A stretch of 64,000 bases of DNA from Tetranychus cinnabarinus (GCA_022266195.1 WHVY01000002.1:1813001-1877000), one strand, 5' to 3'. Shown: positions 38,601 through 49,110, counted from the stretch's first letter. Translations and numbers: made by a program. Notes: generated by a model not told the origin, from the sequence alone.

Positions 38601-41600
38601 AAGTTCGCATGCAATCTTAAGACAACCAAATTGAAAGCATAACTCTATTGAAACACTTTAACTATTCTTATCTGAGATAAGTAACTTCATGCGACAACCT
38701 GGTTTAGTTTGCCTTTTGTGTGTCATTAAATTAAATTGTGTCGACTTATTAAAAATTCAAATTCGTAATTACCTGTTTCTATGTAAAATGGCATTAAAGG
38801 CAAGTCCGTCCTTCCAACTGTTAGTGAAATCGGTAACTTTAACTCCAGGATATCCTTCAGTGGTCCTTTGAGCCCATCTTAATAGAGTCTCATTGAAGGC
38901 ACAACTATCATGACTTTCAGACAGTTCATGTGATAAGTTTTCACTGTCTTTGATGAGTTTAGCATACCTATCAGTAACTCCACGCACTTGGCTAGTAACC
39001 ACTCTAGCTTCATCATCACCAATTGAACTCATGAGATTCTGAGCAGTTTCTGTTAGATCATCGAAATCATGTTTGTGGTTTAAGATATCGCGATGGAATG
39101 CACGATGTTCAGAGATTCTCTGTCGTATACGATCCTTGTCACTTGGAATTGAGGACAAAGACACCAAACGATGTTCACTCTTCTCCAACCATTGGGTTAA
39201 AGTAGCTAACTTTTGTTGGTATCGACTGGCAGCATCACTAGCAACAGATAAGGCCCTTTCACGACCAGACAGTTGATCCAAAAGCCTATTCCAGTGTTCA
39301 TGAATTTCGGCCATTTGATCATCAACTTCTTTGTACTCAATACTTGAACGCTCCAAAAGCCGTTTACAAATTTCACCGCAATCATCAAACCTTTGAAGTG
39401 ACTTCTCTTGAGATTTGAACTCTTCTCGGATAACTTGGCATTGTTGTTTTTGAGTGGCAATGGTTCTAGGTTCAGCGGGAATTGGACCAAGAACGGCAAA
39501 CATTTTATCCTTGGCAACCATCCAAGAGTGTAAACTATTGTAACATTCCTGGAAATCTTTGAAAGCCCGACGGATTTTCTCATCATCAAGATATGGATTT
39601 CGTTCAGGAGGTTCAGGGAACAACTCGTAAAGAGAGGAAATGTATGTAATCATCGATTTCTCATCAATGTTCTTGGTGTCAACATCTTCAGGTTCAAGAA
39701 GACGGGTAACTCCAAGATCACGTTCACCAATTCGGAAAGCATTTTCCAAGTTTTCCCGATTATTGCGTGTTGAGCAGTTTCGATAATCCAAAAGATCGGG
39801 TCTACAATGAAAAATAATAAACAGTAATCAGTAAATGTAATTTTCAAAGATTTCTAATTCAAACTAATTAAACAAATAAAAGATCAACCTTAAGAAAACA
39901 TTTTTTTATAAATCTCAAATTAAAGTCCATTAATATTTGCATAGTCGCTAATGGATATAAAATAATATAAGTAATATAAAATCATCGATAAGTGATTCAA
40001 CCCTTTTTAAGTGGCTTTTGCTGCCTTTTGTTACCTTTTTGGCTAATATCTGATTTTCAGATAAAATAACAAAACATTTACAATGTTGATTGAAACAGAC
40101 ATTCAACCTAAAACCAGTTTAACCTAAAGAATCCAACTATTCTTAGATTTTCATGCAAGATTTGAGAAGCCAAGTTCAATAAGATTTCAGTCAAACTCTG
40201 TCTATTACTGGCTTTTATTGGTTCAAAGTAAATTCAGACTTTGCCAACTTTCAATCAATTTACCCAAACCAACAATTACTTTTATCTGATTATCAACAGA
40301 TTATCGTCATTTATTTCACCTAACAACTTGTTGGTTGTACCAATCTATTGGATAATCAATATTAAATTACCTATTTCTATGTAAAATGGCATTAAAGGCA
40401 AGTCCATCCTTCCAGCTATTGGTGAAATCAGTTACTTTGACTCCAGGATATCCTTCAGTTGTTTTTTGTGCCCATCTTAATAGAGCCTCTTTAAATGTGG
40501 TATTATCATCATGTTGAATGATATCCGAAATCTGAAAAGAAACCAATCAAAAGGTGAACAAGAAATTAAAGAATTAGCGAGAATTAAAAGGTAAATGATC
40601 GAGTTACAAGGACCCAACAAAGACCATTAACATATTTGAAATGTATAAGTTACAATCAATTATATCAATGAGACAATAGCATAACAAAATGCTTGATATA
40701 AGACAAGAAACAATGCTTAATTTTGGTACCAATTAAAAACAAATCATTTATGCAATAATCAAAGTAAATGTAAATTTGAATCAAACAGTGATTTAAGGTA
40801 CAAAAAAAGCGTAGCAACGGCAAGCCAGCAATCAATCTAATTGATGAAAACCCAAAAAACTATCAATAATTAATTGACGTAGGACACAAACTTAATATTA
40901 AAAATTGTTTAATGGTTGAAAAAGCAAGATGTCAATACCCACGCTTTCAATTGAATCTTAAGGTAGGATGATTAGCAGTGAACAATGAAGACAAAAAATA
41001 ACTCAAAGTGAAAGCTTAACCATGAAAATTGATAATGAAATTGAAAGCAAACAAATCAGAAAAAAAATTAAGTAGGCTCAAGGAAAAGCGAACATGAATG
41101 CTGAAAAAAACGGAAACACACACACAGAGCCAAGAAACATCATCATCAACAAGGTAATTTGATTGAAAACGAACCTTAATCCGAAATGATATCAATTTAT
41201 AATTTTGACAAACCCGAGTCTCTCGACTGTGTACCTATTAATATAAATGTAAAAAAACAAAACATGTCCATATTTGGTTGTTTTTTTTCAAGAGCAAAGA
41301 CGGAATTGTAAGGCTTGATGAATTGGGTGAACATTTTTTTATCAGATGAAATTGCAAAGGAGGTTTCATTAGATTCTGGCCTAAAGATGTAAATAAACGA
41401 GTTTGAAAGCTAGTGATTAAACCCACTTGAAATCAATTTTTAGAAATGGATTTCGCTAGTAAACAAAAACATGTTTAGATTATCATTAATTTTTCTAATT
41501 AAGACAGTTGAGACGGTAATTATAGTTGCTGAGCAGATGTTGAGAAAAAGGTCAAAGCTGACCAAAGAAGACTTTTCAAGGCAAATTATTGACCTCTAGT

Positions 41601-44600
41601 TTCAAAGCGACAGAAGTTTTTCTGGAAAATCGTTTTCTATTATTTTGTGAAAATGACAAAAATATCGTTCTTTCTGGTCAAACTAAAATTGGGTTTGGGT
41701 TCAAATTTTGAGGAAAATTTACATTCAGCTGATACTTGGTTAACTGTTCAGAGGAATTTATAAGAACTTTCAGATTTTGCTTTTTTGAACTTTGAATGTT
41801 TCTTCACAGGTTTATATGAGTAAAGTTAAGTCTAGACAAAAATGGAACAAAGTAATTTTAGAATTTGGAATTTTCATTTTTCCAAAGATGGTGAGAGTCA
41901 GATATTGATATGAAAATAGAGTTGACTTTTCATGGGTTTTCATGAAAGTCAAGGATATACTGTAAATGATCATCTTACAGAAGCGCTTTTTGATGTTCAT
42001 CAATATGAATGATCATTCAACTTCGATTGTATTGAGCTAATTAAAGAATTGAAATTGTAATTGTTAATGCATCATATTACTGATTCAATAGAAAATTGTA
42101 AAGAATAGAAAAGGGTGGGAATTTCATCGTTATTATAATCATCATCATCATCATCATCTATAGAGATCTTTTTTTTCACATCATCATCAGCATGACCAAT
42201 CAACACGGAAGAAAATGACTGACAGAAAAAGATACAAAGGAAAATTGAATGAAAAAGTTTCAATCAGTTATTATGAAAACTGGTAAACTCAATTGTCTAA
42301 CCTGTTGAAATGTAATATATTTTTAGATCAATTTCGGATATTATTATCAATATCACACGTACCGGTTCCTTGCTCTCATTACGTGTTACCGTTGTAGTCT
42401 TACGGACAACCCGTTTAGTATGAACTGTCTTGAGGCCACTTCGGTTTTGTTGGCTTCGGAAAAATTCCCGTGACTCTTGTGAAGCTGAGGCTAAATGAGT
42501 TTTCGTCTGATAATCAACATGCATGGCTGAACTGGAAATATCCTCACCAGTGGTTATCATGTCGTTACCATTGACATCGGCCATGTTATCAATATCATCC
42601 GAATTACGAGATCCTTTGACAAAAAGTCGAGGACCTTTGATAAAACTATACATTTCGATAGTTTTACGTTTGAGTTTTAAAAGGTAATTTTAGTTGTCGT
42701 TGTTAAAGGTAAGTGTAAAAAATCCAAGTATAAAAAAATACAAAATCAAAGGCACAAACAGCTTAAATCACAAAAGCGAATCACAAAAATGATAAAAACT
42801 TTTCATCAAGAAGATTGGAAGAAAAACAATTTCAAGCCAAAAATGTTGATAGTCAGCTGATTATTGCACAAAAGTTGTAAAAAAGATGTAAAAATTGGAA
42901 GACTTATTAGAGGAATATATAGGTTAATGGTAATTAAACAATTTGATTAACAGGTATTACTATTGTAAGAGACTAAAAAAACACTGAAAAAATATCTCAG
43001 AACTAAATGACTGAAATGTGATGATGAGAGAGATGTTGATGTTGATGGTTACAGATTGAAGTTTTGTTTGAGATTATCACAAAAAATACATTAAGGTAGA
43101 TACCAAAAGGTAAGAAAGAGAAAAAAGAAGGTAACCAAAAAAGGGAAAGAAAAGTTTTTCAATCTTAAGGTTAACTATGCATGTGTGGTTGTCAGTGAAG
43201 GTGATGAGGAGGAAAGAGATAGGTAAAGGTAAGCAAAACATAAAAACGTAAGTCTCTCTCCCTATCAAGGACTTTTTTGTTTATAACCCAAGGATGATAT
43301 GGAGGATGAGAATTGATAAAGGCAAGAGAGAAAGTAAAGGAAGAAAGAGAAGAAGAAAGTAGGATGATAACAAAATAGATGAAAACATTGTTAAGAAGAA
43401 AAAAGAAGCCAAACAATTGTAAATTACAACAATTTCCCGGTTAAAAGGGGAGTTAGGTAACAACCGTTGTTGGTCTCACTCACTGGTAAATAGTAACTGG
43501 TTACTTGGTTAAAGGTGTCTCATATTACCGGTAACTTTTGGGTTACAATTAGAGGGAAATTTAAAAATTTTAAAAATATGTAACAAAATGTAAATTTGTC
43601 CAACAAAAATATTAAACTAACCTAACCGGTTACATTTTAACTGGTAAACACAGTTACTGGTTGAAAGTGAGTAACCAGAATGACTAACCGGTGTCAATCA
43701 AGGTATCGCCCTCTGTGTTAGGCCTAAAACATTAACAGTCAACTGTTGACTGTGTTTAAGTGTTTTTGGTTAAACATTTACCTGATAGTGAAGGATGATA
43801 GTCCAAATAAGTCCTAATATTAGTTTTTGATTTGAATCGACAATATCATCGGGTCGTATGTTGACAAGCTTTATACGACGACGTGTTAAAAAATCAAGTG
43901 CATTCTGGACATTTTGAAGCATGTGAACACGCATACGTCCTCTTTCACGGGGCAGTATTTCTTGCGACAGGACTTCCAATAAGGAAACAAGGTTTTCACC
44001 ATCACGAAGGTCTTCATATAAATCAACAACTCGACGATTGGCCTTAAAAAGATGCTTGTTGACCCATTTGGTGAATGTTTTCTTCTGAATTTCATCTCTT
44101 TCATCTGTAAACAAAGGGGAAAATAGTGAGAGAGTGAGTTAAAGGTTAAGTTACTGGTTGAAAGGTTAACAAATGTTTTCGGTGTTAAAGTGGTTATAAC
44201 GACTAACATTTTGGTAATGTGTAAACGTAATTACTGTGACTTAAAACACTCATATTAACAATGACAAAAGTGGCTTGATTTGGGTGTTAAGAGGTTGAAA
44301 ATAAACAGTGAAATTTAGGGAGTATTGGTCACTGTATCATTGGAAATGATGATGATAAATGGCGAGAGAAAGAGAGAGGTAAAAGTGAGAGTGTGAAAGT
44401 AAGGAGGGAGAGAGAAACAATTTCAACAGTTGTTAATTGTTAACAACTGGGTTGATCTAAAAAAACAGAATAACATATCAAAGCAAGGTAAATATTATTT
44501 GTTAGACATTTAATTTCAAGTAGATGAGATACGGAGAGAGAGAGGAAAAAGGGAGAGAAGGGGAGGTAAAATTAGTGAGTGAAAGAGAGAGATAAGGGGA

Positions 44601-47600
44601 TGAAATATTCGAATTATGACGAACGATTAGATGTATCATCATTTTTAATCAGAAGAGCGAAAATTCACAATACATCGTTACAATTAACCATCAACTCTCG
44701 CTTACATAAACATCAATATTCATGTTATTTCAAGGCTTGACTCAATTTTGCCTCTGCTTTAGATTTGAATTGTTTGGACAATTCAACGTTTTTTTTACTA
44801 ACCAAGGTAACAATACAATGATTGCAATTTTGCTGATAATGAAGATGGGGAAAAAATAGCCAATCAAAAATATTCGGAAGTAGTTTATCATGTGCTTTCA
44901 TTGTCAGTCCCTTGTTGGGACAAAAAAAACAGCAAACGAAACAAAAAATCTCATTCTGTGAAGGAAATGATGGCGAGAGCAAAAATGATGATGAATTCAT
45001 TATAGATGGAATTAGGTGTTTACCAGTAAAAGAAATGAAATCAACAGCTTAATATGGCTTTTCATCATTTGTTGATTGTTAACAGTTTAGGTTAGTTACA
45101 TGAAAAATAATTAATTGCTTGGTTTCAAATGTACCGTCGTTACAAAGTGTAAGTTGACTCGGAACGCCTCTTGAATAAGATATGATAAAGGAGTGAACAA
45201 GGCGAAATGATAACTTTTACAACATCATTACTAATCATTCATTAGTAATGAAAGTTGATGAACATTTTTATCATTTCTGTTCAATCATCAAGTTAATCTT
45301 CAGTTGCTTCTCAAGTTATCCTTGTAAAAAATATTGTCTCTTACTTGATGAGAAACTTGTGGTTATAATTATTGAAATGAGTGTAGGGTAAGCAAGGTAA
45401 AATGAGATTCATCATGGAAAGTTATTTCACGGTAATTCAGGTAAATGAACAGAAATTAGCTGAGAAATGATGAAGCATAAGAAATTTGATAAAAGCCTTT
45501 TGTTACATATAACAAAATGTTCAAATGAAATGGATTAATCAGATGAACTAATTGTCATATTGTATCTTTTAATCAATTATTTGCAATTATCTTGAATTTT
45601 GTACTTAATTTGACTATCAAAGTTTTGCCAAAATGTTTGTTGGCAAAAAAATTTGATTGTAATCGCTGTAAACATTTGATTTGATTTACATCAATCAAGC
45701 TACCGTTTTTTTACTATTGCTGAGATTCAGACACTTGTTTTTTGAGCTTGAGGTTCACTTGAGTTTTAAATGCTTAATCTTATCTAATTGTGTTATACAA
45801 AGTGATTTATTTGAAATAAGATTGAGGTGATTAGCATGAGAGTAAAAAAATTGGATTGAAAAAAAGAGTAAACTCTTTTGACCTTTTCAATATCAATTTC
45901 ACTGTTGAACAAGTCAACATTTTGTTTGAATCTGATTCCTCGGGTAAGTTATTTGTTTTCAATATGAATTTTCAATTATTGCTATTGATTGCTAATGTTC
46001 ATAAAAATTAACTTGACTAGAAAAGATTTGTTTGCTTGAAATGAGCAATTGTTCATATTGAATGAGTAACAATTGAGAAATGATGAAAAATGATTCACAT
46101 TCAGATGAATGATCATGACTTGCATATCATAGATGATTGTTGTTTGTTTGTTTCTTTTCTGTTCCATCATCGTGATAAAGACTCTAAACTCACTTCTATC
46201 TATTAATATTGAACGGTTATTTTGGGTGATCAAGTGGTTACAATGTTGAGTCTATTTTATCTGGCAATTTTTTAAGGTAAAGTTGGACAGTAAAATGGAC
46301 TTGAATTGGGTGCTTAAATCCTTTTTCAAGCTTTAATCAATTTTCTTGGTAATTCCTGGTCAATGAAAAGTCAAATTTTGCTGTCGATTGTCGTTGATAG
46401 CCGTTAAATCCTTTTGCTAGTTAAAACACTTCAACCTCTGCTGCTTCCTCTTCGTCGGTTTACGGCCACAGTTAGTCTCATTTTCTGACCTTTGCACCAA
46501 CTCTGTAGACTGAGCTCGTATTGATATCACTAAGCTGCAATTACTCTGAACATTTGGATAAACCAACTTTGGCCTCTGACAAACTATTAACTTACACTAG
46601 CACTAAGAACCATATTGGCCAAATAGAGCTTTGAAACTCATATTAAATGAAAGCCAAGAAAATTTCCGTTAAATCAAGTCTAATTTTTCAAATTTGTCTA
46701 GACATTGAGCCGGCATGAAAGATTATTTTACTTTCAACTTTACCTGTTATATCTTGTTAGTTGAAGTAACAGTTCAAGTGAACGTCTCCGGCAAGCAAAT
46801 TAATTTTTGCCTCACCAATGAATTATTACCTTGATATTAGGTGGTAAAAGGTGACAGTTGATCAACTTAACACTAAACATACTAATTGTAATACTTGAAA
46901 ATTAAGATTACAATTAGATTGAGGTTAAGTTTAACTTTGAAAGGTAACAAAATAGTTAATGGTTAATGGTTAGCAAACATTGAAGTTTTTTTTGCTGTTG
47001 TTGCCTCTAGTTACAAATATGAGTTTCCTCATCTCATGAAATGAGCATAAGTTTACATGATCAAATTACCGCAACGATATTAAAAACCAAAGAGATCAAA
47101 ACATAAGATCGTTTGACTTGTTGAGCTTGAATGAGTAAAGCATTGACAGGAAACAATTCAATGGTGTCAAATTGTAAATTAACTTGCCACATTTTAACGT
47201 TCAACAATTGATTGCCCTGTAAAAAGGTTTAATTGGGAAAAGCAGAAATGAACAAATTTATCAACTTTATGCAATAAAACATAAAGAAAGTTAATTTGCT
47301 TTTTCTTGGGGAAAAGGTTCAAGTATATTTACATGATAGACTAAGGTGAAAAATATTGTCAATAGCTTTTTAAACAAGCCTGAAATTGAGGTAAAGCTGT
47401 TTCAACTAAATTTAAGATTACATTTTTTGGAGAATCAACAATCAACAATGAAACTGGGAAAGTCCAACGGAAAGGAGTAACATTTTATGAACAATTGGTA
47501 ATTCAAATAATGACCAAAGTCTCAGAACGATCACAATTATGTCAATGTAAAGGACAATTGTAAAGGTAAAATACTTAAGAATTATTAGCAAAACAAAAGA

Positions 47601-48435
47601 AGTACATCAGTGATCATCACCTGTAATAAGGTGTATTATTTTAAATAAACAGTCAAACAAAAGATGAATCAGTCAAGTGTACCAAAGTAAAGGCAATCAA
47701 CTTGTTTACCTGAAAATTAATGCCAATTTATTGCATGTAACTTTTATTTTGGTTATGCTTCTTTTTCAGAAGCTTCCTGGTAATATTAGACATGATTGAT
47801 TCTTAAATATTTTACATGAAACTAGACACTTTTTGGTGTGGTTAGATGAAATTAAATAATGATAAAGATACAGATATAATAAATGTACAGAGCTTTTCAT
47901 TTTCAAGTCACATTTTTCATTAAAAAACACAGATTTTACACCAATGGGAAATCATTTCATTTGTCATTTCATTTTTTAAACTAAAGTTGCGGTAAAAATT
48001 GGCAATAAAAAGGTAATTTTTAACCAATTTTGTTGATCATTTCACATTAAAAGTCAATGGACTTGGGTTGAAAAGCCCTGTAATTGTATGTAAAGCAACA
48101 ATTATCATATGATAGTTGCTGGTTTGTCATGTTTAGTGTTGAATGGGTAAGCAATGGTTATGCCATCTAGTATCGGGTTATCAAATTAAAATGGTGTTTA
48201 AAATTAACTGTTTTGTGTATAATTTACCTGCAATCCTGAGGATAGCTCTATCCACTGGATCCAATTGTAAGATGAACAAGGGCTTTGTCTTTGTCCATTC
48301 GATGAGGCTTGAACATCTTGCTGGTATATCCTCAATTGAGTGAATACCCAATTCTTGGTACCAGGAATCGAATTCACATGACACTCTTGATGGTGGTCGA
48401 GTTGAGGTTTGTGTTGATACTGGTGAATGCGACAT
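29531..48435 (-). CDS. shot: Plakin-less spectraplakin with three CH2 domains (short stop/MACF1 family)
   Basis: The coding sequence joins (complement) 48435-48228, 44104-43782, 40531-40371, 39801-38773, 37531-36503, 35647-31351, 31257-31140, 30858-30715, 29975-29842 and 29668-29531: 7581 nt, 2526 aa. Order: CH1 (about 70-177), CH2 (about 190-327), two spectrin repeats, CH2 (about 531-670), two repeats, CH2 (about 874-1013), a rod of roughly ten repeats, two EF hands (DKDNDGKVTQED and DRNSDGFIDHKE), a GAS2 domain and a short Ser/Arg tail with SKIP. Spectraplakins cross-link actin (CH pair) to microtubules (GAS2, EB1 through SxIP) in epithelia and axons. No plakin domain or plectin repeats exist in this locus. 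The longest join is a model; exons 4 and 5 can each be skipped in frame. A genuine paralogue of a full-length shot elsewhere in the genome is possible. Confidence 0.88.
29842..29975 (-). CDS. shot: shot exon 9: tail with SxIP motif
   Basis: The acceptor is aatgttcag|ATTGTCTG (phase 1), the donor TCATTG|GTAACT (phase 0). It reads LEYFLPCPRCLPVQG, FPEYYRPLAPDY and NSKIPVPIL. SKIP fits the SxIP motif by which spectraplakins bind EB1 at microtubule plus ends, which supports this frame. Confidence 0.65.
29976..30714 (-). other. shot intron 8, with (GA)n microsatellite
   Basis: Intron between exons 8 and 9. A (GA)10 tract lies at 30052-30071. The open frame at 30297-30584 on the plus strand shows no recognisable family. 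Confidence 0.7.
30715..30858 (-). CDS. shot: shot exon 8: post-GAS2 tail
   Basis: The acceptor is tttgagtag|CTAAAGGA (phase 1), reading KGRTNVELREQFILADG, SQGMAAF, as in MACF1/Shot just after GAS2. Two donors are possible: AAG|GTTTGT at 30719 (phase 0) or GTTT|GTAAAT at 30715 (phase 1). Only the second keeps the frame of exon 9, so it is used here. The open frame on the plus strand over this interval is its shadow. Confidence 0.8.
31140..31257 (-). CDS. shot: shot exon 7: GAS2 microtubule-binding domain
   Basis: The acceptor is ttttag|TTTGGTGAC (phase 0), the donor CCGAG|GTAAAT (phase 1). It encodes FGDSQKLRLVRILRS, VMVRVGGGWVSLDEFL and KNDPCR, the conserved second half of GAS2. Its 118 nt is too short for a long open frame but conservation is unmistakable. 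Confidence 0.93.
31351..35647 (-). CDS. shot: shot exon 6: CH2 end, spectrin-repeat rod, EF hands, start of GAS2
   Basis: 4297 nt, phase 2 to 0. It opens with the third CH2 second half (PDLLDYRACSN). Beyond the point where the cassettes turn back to CH2 (near DSENF) it continues into about ten spectrin-type repeats with typical repeat-end motifs (RWQQLQDKAAQRQRELED; GTHLKYFSQKQD). A basic Ser/Thr linker (about 31860-31960) precedes two EF hands, then IIQDEVQRQVAKCTC starts GAS2. The rod matches only the C-terminal part of a normal spectraplakin rod. Donor: AAATACCGA|GTAAGA. Confidence 0.93.
35648..36502 (-). other. shot intron 5
   Basis: 855 bp, phase 2. The segment at about 35925-36085 shares blocks with intron 3 (GTTACCTTTT, CTGATTTT, CCAACTATT, TTCATGCAAGAT), showing that introns were duplicated with the cassettes. 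It has no room for a plakin domain. Confidence 0.75.
36503..37531 (-). CDS. shot: shot cassette exon 5: second CH2-SR-CH2 cassette
   Basis: Also exactly 1029 nt with the same phases and layout as exon 4: PDLLDYRDC at the start, two spectrin repeats, then KAFNEALLRWAQRTTEGYP and AILHRN at the end. No stops or frameshifts. Parts are nearly identical to exon 4 and other parts to exon 6, as described under findings. Confidence 0.92.
37532..38772 (-). other. shot intron 4
   Basis: 1241 bp, phase 2. Around 37740-37870 it retains blocks in common with introns 3 and 5 (AAAACATGG.T.AGCATGAT, GTTACCTTT.TGGT, AACAAAACATTTACAA). No coding sequence seen. Confidence 0.75.
38773..39801 (-). CDS. shot: shot cassette exon 4: CH2 second half, two spectrin repeats, CH2 first half
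   Basis: 1029 nt, phase 2 at both ends (AG|A). It starts PDLLDYRNC and LENAFRIGERDLGVTRLLEP (end of CH2). It continues through MITYISSLYELFPEPP into rod sequence (SLHSWMVAKDKMFAVLGPIP; LTQWLEKSEHRLVSLSSIP). At about DSENLSHELSESHDS it switches to a fresh CH2 start (LLRWAQRTTEGYPGVKVTDF) ending AILHRN. It is the most diverged of the three copies. Confidence 0.92.
39802..40370 (-). other. shot intron 3
   Basis: 569 bp, phase 2. The stretch at 40010-40200 is related to introns 4 and 5. No coding sequence seen. Confidence 0.75.
40371..40531 (-). CDS. shot: shot exon 3: first half of CH2 copy a
   Basis: The acceptor is tttcttttcag|ATTTCGGA (phase 0) and the donor CATAGAAATAG|GTAATT (phase 2, splitting an Arg codon). 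It reads ISDIIQHDDN, then the CH2 opening KEALLRWAQKTTEGY, VTDFTNSWKDGLAFNAILH. The second half of the CH2 fold comes from exon 4, 5 or 6, whose starts are interchangeable. Confidence 0.92.
40532..42362 (-). other. shot intron between alternative first exon and exon 3
   Basis: 1.8 kb, phase 0. It holds an (ATC)n tract at about 42138-42158. Open frames at 41238-41426 and 41812-42003 are unremarkable. Confidence 0.7.
42363..42653 (-). CDS. shot: shot alternative first exon (isoform lacking CH1)
   Basis: ATG at 42653-42651 with upstream in-frame stop, 97 codons, donor GAACCG|GTACGT in phase 0, matching the phase-0 acceptor of exon 3. It reads MYSFIKGPRLF, an acidic middle and a basic Arg/Lys/Thr end (KRVVRKTTTVTRNESKEP). 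It cannot be inserted in frame between exons 2 and 3 from the nearest upstream AG, so an alternative promoter is the simplest reading. Isoforms with CH2 but no CH1 are known in fly Shot. Transcription is unproven. Confidence 0.65.
43430..43695. promoter_or_regulatory. Cluster of Grainyhead-like ACYGGT sites
   Basis: At least six sites of the form AACCGGTT or ACYGGT(T/A) lie in about 265 bp: CACTGGTAA (about 43481), AACTGGTTA (43495), TTACCGGTAA (43526), AACCGGTTA (43624), AACTGGTAA (43639), TTACTGGTT (43654), TAACCGGTG (43685). Most are in TAAC or GTTA context. Grainyhead binds AACCGGTT. The cluster is 0.8-1.0 kb upstream of the alternative first exon ATG, on that exon's promoter side. Function is inferred. 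Confidence 0.5.
43782..44104 (-). CDS. shot: shot exon 2: CH1 actin-binding domain
   Basis: The acceptor is tttgtttacag|ATGAAAGA (phase 1) and the donor CATTATCAG|GTAAAT (phase 0). It encodes a complete CH1: KKTFTKWVNKHL (actin-binding segment 1), DLRDGENLVSLLEVLS, HMLQNVQNALDFL and the DIVDSNQKLILGLIWTIILH end. Its HYQ end joins ISDI of exon 3 as in other spectraplakins. Confidence 0.95.
44105..48227 (-). other. shot intron 1
   Basis: 4.1 kb, phase 1. It has purine-rich GAGAGA stretches at about 44350-44600. Short open frames (44725-45000, 45982-46233) have no recognisable content. No plakin or other exon is seen. Confidence 0.75.
48228..48435 (-). CDS. shot: shot exon 1: N terminus up to the CH1 start
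   Basis: ATG at 48435-48433, with an in-frame TAG 39 nt upstream (48474-48472), so the start is well supported. It encodes 69 residues ending DPVDRAILRIA, then one base before the donor (GCAG|GTAAAT). The join to exon 2 gives RAILRIADERDEIQKKTF, which matches the conserved entry into spectraplakin CH1. Confidence 0.88.
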
Positions 48436-49110
48436 TGATGAAGGATGAAAGAGATGAAACTGTACATAAGACTAGATATATTTTAAATGGTCATGATAAA
48501 AGTAGCTGCTGACTATGCAGCTGTTGATGATGTTGATGTTTTTGTTGAATGAATTTTCATTTTCACCTCAACCAAAAGAACTGGAAAAAAAAATGTAGAC
48601 CAAATAAAATTGCAGCTGCTTCCCTCTATTGTCCTCATTGTCATTATGTGTTCCTGCTTTTTCCTTCATTTTGCCAGGTTTAATCTACCGTATTGACCTG
48701 TATCGTTGAATCGCGCTTACATCAGGTAAACCGGAAAATTTTCTTCCCCCTCTTCAAGTGTAATTAATTTAGTAAAATTTGATTCAATTATTTCAATTGT
48801 TTTCAAGATGAAATTTGTCCTTCAATTTGCGCCAACTCCATCATTATAAAATGCTAAATTTTGATTCAGTTAAACATGCTTTTCAACTTTACAATCCTCA
48901 AATTAAATTGTTCATTAAAAATGATAATCATATTTACAAATTCTGATCATTATGAAAGAACGGAATATTCTTGATGAAAACATATTCAATCATCACATTC
49001 AAATAACATAATGAGATGAGATAAACTGAAAAAAACTTATTTCTTCATTTTTTCAATTCACTTGCTTTCTTTTTTCTTTCTTTCCTTTCTTTTTCTCTCT
49101 TTCTCTTTGA
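48436..49110. other. Intergenic DNA upstream of shot exon 1
   Basis: It probably holds the shot promoter. A CT-rich tract lies at about 49065-49110. No ci 5' exon could be recognised. Confidence 0.5.

Noticed and set aside
36503..40371. Assembly duplication as an explanation for the cassettes
   Set aside because: Copies differ at many codons, introns differ in length and sequence, yet frame and phase are kept; this fits real, selected copies.
42138..42158. Regular short repeats that might suggest an array
   Set aside because: Plain ATC microsatellite; no repeat-spacer structure, and CRISPR is not expected in a eukaryotic nuclear genome.
42654..42670. Treating 42363-42653 as an internal exon between CH1 and CH2
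   Set aside because: The nearest upstream AG gives the wrong phase after HYQ, whereas HYQ-ISDI joins exactly as in known spectraplakins.
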